The notes under the pieces were generated by a model. That model was not told the origin of the DNA, searched no databases, and worked only from the letters and a program-made list of their open reading frames with translations. Positions 56,842-64,000 of a DNA stretch of 64,000 nt are shown here, piece after piece. Origin of the DNA: Laccaria trichodermophora (lineage: Eukaryota; Basidiomycota; Agaricomycetes; Agaricales; Hydnangiaceae); assembly GCA_018417955.1 (NCBI GenBank), contig JACTVC010000002.1:4278001-4342000 (forward strand). The letters are read 5' to 3'. Made by a program: the position numbers and the translations under genes. Positions within the stretch are counted from its first letter, which is position 1; each line of letters begins with the position of its first letter.

Positions 56842-57532
56842 TTAAGAATGATCAGCAATTGCTGCGTTAGGTTCTGAGGCGAGGCCTGTGGTAGAGTGTT
56901 GAGTATTGTCGCCTGCCTTCTGCAGATGTTCTCCGTTAGGTTGCTGACCCACGGCATCTAAAATGCAAGTATGAACGCATATTTATAGGTACTTGCTGAT
57001 TGGTACAAACCATTTAGGATGGTAGAGCCTTCTCCTTTATCTTCGCGAAGAATTTTCTGAACTGAGGAATGGATGTTCGCGGCGAAGGCTTCATCGGAGA
57101 GCATCTGAACATTCAAAATTGCTCTGCTTACGATTGGATATCTGGAAAGGCGTTGACGGGTGACAACAAACTTGTCGAAAGTTACCTCTAGTAATTACCT
57201 GTCTATTTCCTGAGCAAGTTCTTTGTGCACAGAATCCTGGGGCAAGTATTGCATCATTTCCTCCGAAAGGAGCCAATGCCTTGCCTTATCTTCAATTTTG
57301 GACTTGAAGGCTGGGAAAGAATCCTTCTTACGCTGTTATTCAAATGACGGAGCCGTTACGGAATAAGAGGGAACAGACATCGTTCTGGAACTGAGTGAGG
57401 AGTTCTCGTCGTAAACGATCAAATTCGCCAGATTTCTTGAACCTACAATCAAGGTTAGCTACAGATATGTTCCACGGTTACGATAGGGCATATTTACTCC
57501 TCGACGAGTGCTACCGGAGTGTCAAGAGGCAT
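56842..57532 (-). CDS. SHG1: Shg1/BOD1-domain protein, probable COMPASS subunit
   Basis: Shg1 is a small subunit of the Set1/COMPASS histone H3K4 methyltransferase; its domain is shared with animal BOD1. The start MPLDTPVALVEE joins over an intron to FKKSGEFDRLRRELLTQF, the signature of the domain. Later exons give FPAFKSKIEDKARHWLLSEE, QDSVHKELAQEIDR, YPIVSRAILNVQMLSDEAFA and ANIHSSVQKILREDKGEGST. After a last intron the tail DAVGQQPNGEHLQ ends IADHS. About 150 residues, the size of fungal Shg1. It shares a 142-bp divergent promoter with HEM12. The assignment rests on the FKKxGEFDxLRRELL motif. Confidence 0.72.
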
Positions 57533-57674
57533 CCAGTGACGCGGCAGCTTGAAGTAAGATCTACGTGATTTTAGTGTCACAGGCTCCCTTAGAACCCGGC
57601 GTAGCTTTTCTCATCTCTTGTGCCAAAGTCTTCTACAGGTACATAACTCAGCGTAATCCTCGCTCACCAAATCA
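57533..57674. promoter_or_regulatory. compact bidirectional promoter SHG1/HEM12
   Basis: 142 bp between two start codons. Both promoters must lie here or within first exons. Confidence 0.5.
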
Positions 57675-58932
57675 CCATGACCCCAGACTTCCCGCCTTTG
57701 AAGAATGACCTCTTACTTCGTGCTGCGCGAGGTGAGTTGCTCGAGTTACGCATGAACGTACAGAATCGCCTTTGATTTCGTCATCAGGTGAGGTGACTGA
57801 GAGAGCACCTGTTTGGGTTATGCGACAAGCTGGTCGTTATCTCCCTGGTATAAAACTCGCGTTCATGTCATCCCTCGAAATCTAATCCTCGTTCTCCATT
57901 GTTCAAAGAATTCCGTAAAGTGCGCGAATCTCATGAATTTTTCGAAGTATGTCGAAGCCCAGAGCTCGCCTCAGAGGTCACTTTACAACCTATCGAGCGG
58001 TACACCGGGCTCCTCGATGCATCCATAATTTTCAGTGATATCCTCGTTATCCCGCAGGCGATGGGAATGGAGGTTCAGATGAATCCAGGCCCTTATTTCC
58101 CTCATCCTCTCGACACTCCCACAGACGTCGAAAAGCTGGCATCTGTGGTCGATGTTGATAAGGAACTCAACTATGTCTTTCAAGCCATCACAAGGACAAG
58201 GAAATGTTTGGGCGGTGAGGTTCCCTTGATTGGGTTCTGCGGGGCGCCATGGACACTTTTCGGATACATGATTGAGGGTGGGGGAAGTAAAACGTACCAA
58301 AAGGCTAAAACCTGGATTTTCAAGTATCCAGACGAGTCTAAAGCGTTGCTTGCGAAAATCGCGGATGTCTGTGTTGATTTTTTGGTCGGTCAAGTCAAGG
58401 CTGGAGCGCAGGTCTGTACAATATTGCTGATCATAAATTATCCCATTAATTTCCCCCATATAAGCTTCTTCAAGTCTTCGATTCTACGGCGGGGGAGTTG
58501 TCGCCACACGATTTTTCCATTTTTTCATTTCCAACTTTGAAATATATTTCTACAAATGTCCGATGCCGACTGGTGGAGGACAACCTGCCAGCGACACCTA
58601 TGACACTTTTCGCAAAGGGTGCCAATCATGCCCTTGGGCTTCTCGCGGAACATTCTGGGTACGATGTCCTTGGATTGGATTGGTGTATAGACCCTGTCGA
58701 GGCTCGTCGCATCGTCGGAAAAAAGGTAGCCTTACAGGGTAACATGGATCCCAACGTTCTGTATGGCGGGCGAGACGCTATCGAAAGTGCGGTCCAGCGG
58801 ATGTGTCAAGGCTTCCAAGCTGGGGAAGGCGGGTGGATCGCCAATTTGGGACACGGAATCACTCCAGGCGTTGATCCAGAAGATTTGAAATGGTTCTTCG
58901 AATGCGTACACAAATATTCGTCTCGTTCTTGA
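57675..58932 (+). CDS. HEM12: uroporphyrinogen decarboxylase
   Basis: This cytosolic enzyme of heme synthesis removes four carboxyl groups from uroporphyrinogen III to give coproporphyrinogen III. The start MTPDFPPLKNDLLLRAARGE is followed by APVWVMRQAGRYLP (the invariant RQAGRYLP), EFRKVRESHEFFEVCRSPEL, DASIIFSDILVIPQAMGMEV, VPLIGFCGAPWTLFGYMIEG with GGSKTY, then after an intron LLQVFDSTAGELSPHDF, and DVLGLDWCIDPVEARRIVG, ALQGNMDPNVLYG and LGHGITPGVDPEDLKWFFEC. The catalytic Asp of FSDIL and the C-terminal His of GHG are present. Exons are short at the 5' end. About 360 residues. It converges on CDC14. Confidence 0.97.
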
Positions 58933-59220
58933 TAATTGGGCACATATGTTCGATTACATGTAGATATTGGAATAAACTGTCAACAACCAGGAGTCCAGCG
59001 AACAATCCTAAAGGTCAGACGTAGAAATGAATTGGAAGATGATAACTGGTATAAATAGAGAAGACAGGATAGAAAGCTATGGCAAGTTAGGGGAATGGGG
59101 AGATTGCATATGACATGATGAGAAGGCGTAACTCTTTCCGGGTAGATATCAGGGGAAATGATCCCAAGTGGCCGAAGATTTTAGAAAATCACATCAGTCG
59201 AAAGAATAGATAGTGGGATA

Positions 59221-61433
59221 TCAGGCAACAACGTCTGCGGAGCTGAAGCTACTTCGTCTTCGCCGTACGCTTCTCAGTCCGGGACGTGTCGATTTCGACG
59301 CTGGAACCACAACAGCGGCCGTGTTGGTCGCTACCCAAGCATCAGAGCTGAGAGTTCCACTCCGTTTGAAACTATTCACATTCACCACTTCGCTAAGTGA
59401 CGATACGTGGTGCGATTTCTTCGAGGGAATCAACGTGGGTAATCGTGAAGGTGGTGTTGGGGATGGCGGGGCACGGGTCGTTCGCGGTTGCGTTTGTTGG
59501 GAAGCCGCCGCTGCAACGGCTTTTGCGGCCGAGGTCGTCCGTGTCGTCGCCAATCTGGGGATCTTATTGGGTCCTTGGCGTGAGGATTTGGCTGGGGAAG
59601 AAGGCGGCGGAGCCATTCCCGTCTTGCGAATGTTCGCTGCGCCTGCCGTTGACCTTGTAACACGAGCAGGACGTTGCTCTGAGGAAGTGACCCCTCGTGG
59701 TCCAGGTGGCTTTACTTTCCGAGCGGTAGGGATGAATTTTAGATCTGGGAGTATGTCTTCTGAGTCTTCTTCGTCGGAATCTTGAGCCACACGTTTGGCG
59801 GGAGTTTTACGGGGCTGTCCAGGAGGAGCAATCGCCTTAGCTTTAGCAGCAGCAGTGGCTATATGTCGACCGGGAGTCACTGGAGGTAGAGTAGTAAGGG
59901 AGTTGGTAGGTGTCGTCTGTATGGCGTCCATTTCGTCGTCTGTCTCTGCTGGAGGCGTCACTGGCGCGACGGGGGCCGCAGAGGGCACCGCATAGGTTGC
60001 TTGTGCTTTCCGGCATTCATCCACTGCAGCCCACTTAGCCCATTCCAATTGTTTTAGATACATGTATTGCTGCTGAGGGCCCACAACACTGCCAGGTCTT
60101 ATGATGCGCATGAACGCGATCGCTTCATTGGCTGTGAATCCATACTTCCAGATCATATACGCTCCTATAAGCGTACCTGTCCTGCCTAGACCCGCTTTGC
60201 ACTACAAGTTGAAGGATCAGAAATATTTTGTTTGTATAAGGGAGAGGGCGTACGTGTACGGCCACCACGCCGCCAGCCTCGATGACCCGGTCAGCCACAT
60301 CAATGAAGGTTCGGACAATTTCGTCCGTAGGATTCGTGCCATCGTCGAAATAAAGTTCCATATGATCGATCCCGCGATCCAAAAATGTATTTCGGTCGTA
60401 AAGTTCCGTGTTTAGACGAACAACAAGTTTGATGTTCCGTTTTTCGAAATAATCGAGGCAATTTAGGAAAGGTGTTGGAAGTTTGCGTTGAAGGGCTAAG
60501 TTATTGCTCTTTGAGGAAGAAGAGTCGGCACCAGCACCTGATAAATTCGTTTTCCCTTCTTTGGCCTCCTTGTCCCGCTTGATCCAATTGGTATCCACTG
60601 GCGAAGCAAAGGCGATGAAATGCGGCGTTAACCAATTCCAATCGCCATTTTCCACCTTCTCATAAAATTCATAATCCTCCACACTAAACTCATTCATGTC
60701 GCAAAGACCGTTTTGCATTGCTTTCCACATTCCCCAAAGGCAATCTTGAATATTCAAATTGAAGTCGGATGGCCCCCGCCCCGCATCTCGGAATGGCATA
60801 AACTCCATCTCCGCAATGGGATGAAAAGCTTCCCACGGGGCTCGACGCTGTACGATCATCTTTACGGCGAGTTCAGTGAAAACAAAGTCATCAGCCGAAC
60901 AAATCGCATACCGAGTAAAGAGCCATCAATAAAGCAGCGTTCGCTTTTCGTCTCGGGTCGTCTGAGGAGTAAAGAACGAGTCGGTATGAAGCCAGGTCTT
61001 TATCCTATATCACGTAGGGCACAACACGTGTAAGTGGCACGGGGGTAGAACATGCAACAATCGTGTCGCACCTCGAGAAGTTCGTGAATTAGGATACATG
61101 CTTTGTATACCATGGCAATGTTCAGTGGGCCCCAGTCCTGAAAGAACGATAGATACAGCAGCTGGTCGTCGATTGTGAAATAATAGTATGATGCACTGTC
61201 GTCTGGTGAAACCGAAGGGCCGTCTCTTGCTCGCCCACGTAGGCGCGGCTGATTTCCAGGTTCTGCAGCTATACGATTGAGTGCTTGCGGATTGGGAGGG
61301 GGGTGGGGGAACGTTGTGAAGTAGAGTCTGTAAAACAGCGATTGAACATGTGTAACTCACGAGATAGTGGCATAATGGAAAAAACGACAAACCTGTCGCT
61401 AAAACAGCACAATGGCTCAGACTTTGGAGCCAT
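59221..61433 (-). CDS. CDC14: CDC14 dual-specificity phosphatase
   Basis: Cdc14 reverses Cdk phosphorylation at mitotic exit and in cytokinesis. The start [14 protein letters not shown] joins over an intron to [18 protein letters not shown], then [20 protein letters not shown] and [19 protein letters not shown] (domain A). Later come [20 protein letters not shown] and the catalytic domain with [36 protein letters not shown] and, split by an intron after His, [18 protein letters not shown], the HCx5R signature. [17 protein letters not shown] follows. A basic, Pro/Ser/Ala-rich tail of about 230 residues ends [14 protein letters not shown]. About 650 residues. The start is likely but not certain, since the frame is open upstream. 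Confidence 0.92.
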
Positions 61434-61982
61434 GCCGGCGATGCTGCGCGTCGGGGGGAGGGAAACGGGGGAACAAGAAGGAGCAAGAGCTTGGAGAACA
61501 AAACAGCACGTTGCTTGAACACGCTTACCACGTGAGGCTCCTGTTTGGTTGTATTGTTCTGCACTAAAATTGGTATTGCACAATCCTTGGTAAGTGTGAC
61601 GACCAGTGACATGCTGTGACAGAGCGTCACAGGGCCAATTTCTTGAGACATGGACTTTGTACCTTCCACAACACCAATTCAATATATTTTTTGCAGTGGG
61701 TTTGAAGGAATGATGTGATTAAATCCACTGAGAGAGTTTTCCATGTATCAATTGTATTTATTGCTCCAAAAATGCGAAATCAGCTTGTTTTCCCTGCCAA
61801 ATTTGGCACTCTGGAGAGATTGGACTATAGCTTTCCAACCACAACACTTATGAACATGGTTTGTAGGAGGATATTATTTAGAATTTGAATTCCAATCGAT
61901 CTACAAGTCCAGAATTTTTATTTGTGGCCCCTATGTCGAGATCACCCCTAAGAATGGGCACTTTAACATAGTTAAGGGGTAG
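61434..61982. other. AT-rich flank before the second retroelement
   Basis: No gene is seen in this 550 bp. The part from 61,680 is markedly AT-rich and may be an older repeat, but no terminal repeats were found. It should include the CDC14 promoter. Confidence 0.4.
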
Positions 61983-62301
61983 TGTGATATAGGATTGGAA
62001 GGGAATGCCCAGAGGCCATAGTCAAACAGTGGTACATAGCTAGATTTGGATATCTTACATAATATATTGATCTTTTGTCTTGAACCACCACCTTGTCAGC
62101 AGTCTTGCCATCCTCTTGCACTACATGTAGTGCTTTGTATAACTGTACTTCCTACAGTATGCATAATCATGTTGGGCCAGCTGAGTATCTTGTAACTGCT
62201 CATTGCTCACTCATGGGTGTTGATCCCAGATCCACCCATTCTTGCCTCCTCCTTCCCTCTTGGCTTCAGCTATGCGAGAAGTTCAGAGTGAACGCTTCAC
62301 A
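61983..62301 (+). repeat. 5' LTR of the second retroelement copy
   Basis: Starts TGTGATATAGG and ends GCTTCACA. It is 319 bp, with one difference from the first copy's LTRs found by eye. The five bases before it are GGTAG, the expected target duplication; the other side is outside the window. Confidence 0.92.
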
Positions 62302-62302
62302 A

Positions 62303-62319
62303 TGGTGGGGGCACCGCGG
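62303..62319 (+). other. candidate tRNA primer binding site (second copy)
   Basis: TGGTGGGGGCACCGCGG one base after the LTR, identical to that of the first copy. Confidence 0.65.
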
Positions 62320-63018
62320 ACTTCACCAAAGCATGGTTGAAGTCTGCATTTCTTGGTAGAGGGAGAGCTGGAGAGTTGTGGGAATGCGCCAGCTCATCAC
62401 AGGAGGAACCTTAGCATGGATGGTAGCTGCTGCTCGCGCTCTTCGCGGCGGGCTTACTGCTTCATGTGAAAGGGCTCATCCATCCTTCAGTTGGATGAAC
62501 CAATGACTTTAGCTTGTGCTTGCACAGCAGGTTGAGGTTTGTTCGATTGGGGTGCTGCGCTGACTCTGAGCAGCTGGGCTTTGGGATTTCGCGACTACGC
62601 GGCCTGAAGTCTACTGTGAGGAGAGTTCCTCTCACCTATGTCTGGATTTCGCGACTACGTGGCCATTGACTTGGTGAGGAGGTCGCCTGCAACCAGTGTC
62701 GCCTGCTGCTTTGCGCTGCTTCACTGTCTCTCAGACTCCACCTGTTCCTCAACCATCTCCCTTGTCTTTTAGCATCTAGGCCTCTCAAGAACAGCCAGAT
62801 GTTCATTGACATCCCTCCAGTTCAGTCTGCTGCTCTGGAAATTATGTGCTATGCCCTACTATGCTTCTCTCCCAATCCTTGCTGTTTTCTTGCTTGAGGA
62901 ATGAGTGTTCTCATCCTCCTTACTTCTCTATGAACTCCCTGGAATGGCTCTTCTTGGTTTCTGAATGGTTAGAAGGGTTTGGAGTGGTTTTGGGTTGGAT
63001 GGGGTTGATGGGACATCA

Positions 63019-63981
63019 ACATGGGACTTATTCACCTCATATCTCGCCAACCGACGCCCCGATTGCTCTCGTCTCTTTTGCGCTGGGAGGCCCTCGTTCA
63101 TACCTTTCTTTGGACCCCCTGAACTCGCCAAACGGTCGCGTATTGGCTGCGCTTCACCTACTTCAGCCTGGCATGACCAAAATGAACATATCTCGTCCGT
63201 TCTCGGCGAGATCCTCGTCGTTCCTTTTGTTCTTTGGCTCGTTTTGAAGCCACGGTCAATGCGCTTTTGGGAAGCCCTCATACGCGTCAAACGGACGAGC
63301 GGTTCCTGTGTTACAGCACCATCCCTCCAACAACCACTTACATGTGACTTGTTCATGTCATATCTCGCCAACCGATGCCCCGATTGCTCTCGTCTCTTTT
63401 GCGCTGGGAAGCCCTCATTTACACCTTTCTTTCGACCCCCTGAACTCGCCAATCGGTCACCTATTGGCGGCGCTTCGCCTAGTTCAGCTTGGTATGACCA
63501 AGATGAGCATGTTTCATCCATTCTCGGCGAGATGTTCGTCGTTCCTTTCGTTCTTTGGTTTGTTTTAAAGCCATGGTCAATGCGCTTCTGGGAAGCCCTC
63601 ATACGCGTCAAACGGACAAGCGGTTCTCGTGTTATAGCACCATCCCTCCAACAACCATTTACACAGGACTTATTCATGTCATATCTCGCCGACCGACGCC
63701 CGGATCGCGCTCATCTTTTTTGCGTTGGAAAGCCCTGATCCACACCTTCCTTTGGACTCCCTGAACTCGCCAAACGGTCACCTGTTGGCGGCGCATCGCC
63801 TAGTTCAGTCTGGTATGACCAAGATGAACATATTTCGTCCGTTCTCGGCGAGATTTCGGTCGCTTTATTCGTTCTTTGGCTCATTTTGAAGCCACGGTCG
63901 ATGCGCTTCTGGGAAGCCCTCATACGCGTCAAACGGACGAGCGGTCCTTGTGTTACAGTGCCATCTCTTCAACAACCATTT
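63019..63981. repeat. 321-bp tandem units of the second copy
   Basis: Reverse complement of the array at 22,998-23,960, with three units and very few differences. Confidence 0.85.
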
Positions 63982-64000
63982 CCCCATTCCTGTTGCCATA

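Larger units (their letters stand above)
61983..64000 (+). mobile_element. second copy of the non-autonomous LTR retroelement, truncated by the window end
   Basis: This copy is the reverse complement of the copy at 21,116-24,996, so it is in sense on plus. It begins with a 319-bp LTR (61,983-62,301), then the same primer-binding-site candidate, and runs into the 321-bp tandem units. Differences from the first copy are very few (for example TACATAG against TATATAG in the LTR). If full length it would end near 65,863, outside the window. Confidence 0.92.

Overview
The window is nuclear DNA of a filamentous basidiomycete, most likely a mushroom-forming Agaricomycete; the species cannot be told. 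Genes are dense and on both strands, nearly all are cut by many GT-AG introns of about 45-80 nt, and the gene set is basidiomycete in style (Zn2Cys6 regulator with an HIILLER-type fungal_trans domain, DUF6534-type seven-helix membrane protein, P450, DEP-DEP-RGS regulator, cytosolic UDP-glucuronate decarboxylase). I found no tRNA, rRNA or CRISPR. The gene models are spliced by eye, so exon edges are inferences unless a junction is stated.

Layout. 1-1,008: 3' part of the AP-3 mu adaptin gene. 1,122-3,347: STI1 Hsp90/Hsp70 co-chaperone. 4,200-7,013: Zn2Cys6 regulator. 7,597-12,156: Nup120/Nup160 nucleoporin. 12,157-15,232: gene-poor, with one doubtful orphan gene. 15,233-16,366: membrane-anchored cytochrome b5-like heme/steroid-binding protein. 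16,935-19,099: FlbA/Sst2-type RGS protein. 20,076-21,105: conserved protein of unknown function. 21,116-24,996: complete LTR retroelement without gag or pol. 25,921-26,590: TIR element flanked by TA. 26,757-28,678: alpha/beta hydrolase. 28,857-30,411: UXS1. 30,561-32,300: bystin/ENP1. 32,454-33,948: ribosomal protein L3. 34,332-36,302: mitochondrial PPR-type protein. 36,389-37,227: AMMECR1. 37,604-38,998: Rab GTPase with a large insert. 39,226-39,937: ribosomal protein S7. 40,200-41,448: CNS1/TTC4. 41,553-43,153: L-2-hydroxyglutarate dehydrogenase. 43,189-43,817: complex I NDUFA12. 44,078-46,187: Bem1 scaffold. 46,602-49,627: NOT3/NOT5. 49,756-50,582: mitochondrial bL12. About 51,575-53,443: DUF6534 membrane protein. 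54,378-56,492: cytochrome P450. 56,842-57,532: Shg1/BOD1-type COMPASS subunit. 57,675-58,932: uroporphyrinogen decarboxylase. 59,221-61,433: CDC14 phosphatase. 61,983 to the window end: second copy of the LTR retroelement, in inverted orientation.

Functional themes. The core is housekeeping: ribosome production (L3, S7, ENP1, mitochondrial bL12), Hsp90 co-chaperones (STI1, CNS1), polarity and signalling (Bem1, RGS, Rab, CDC14), mitochondrial metabolism (NDUFA12, L-2-HG dehydrogenase, PPR) and heme supply and use (HEM12, P450, heme-binding protein). Several pairs are head to head with only 104-149 bp between start codons.

The accessory interest lies in the repeats. Two near-identical, inverted copies of a non-autonomous LTR element bracket about 37 kb. 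The complete copy has LTRs that look identical and a 5-bp target duplication five bases past the stop codon of a gene. Its interior holds several tandem-repeat arrays, one of which has a 321-bp period that stays open in frame on both strands.
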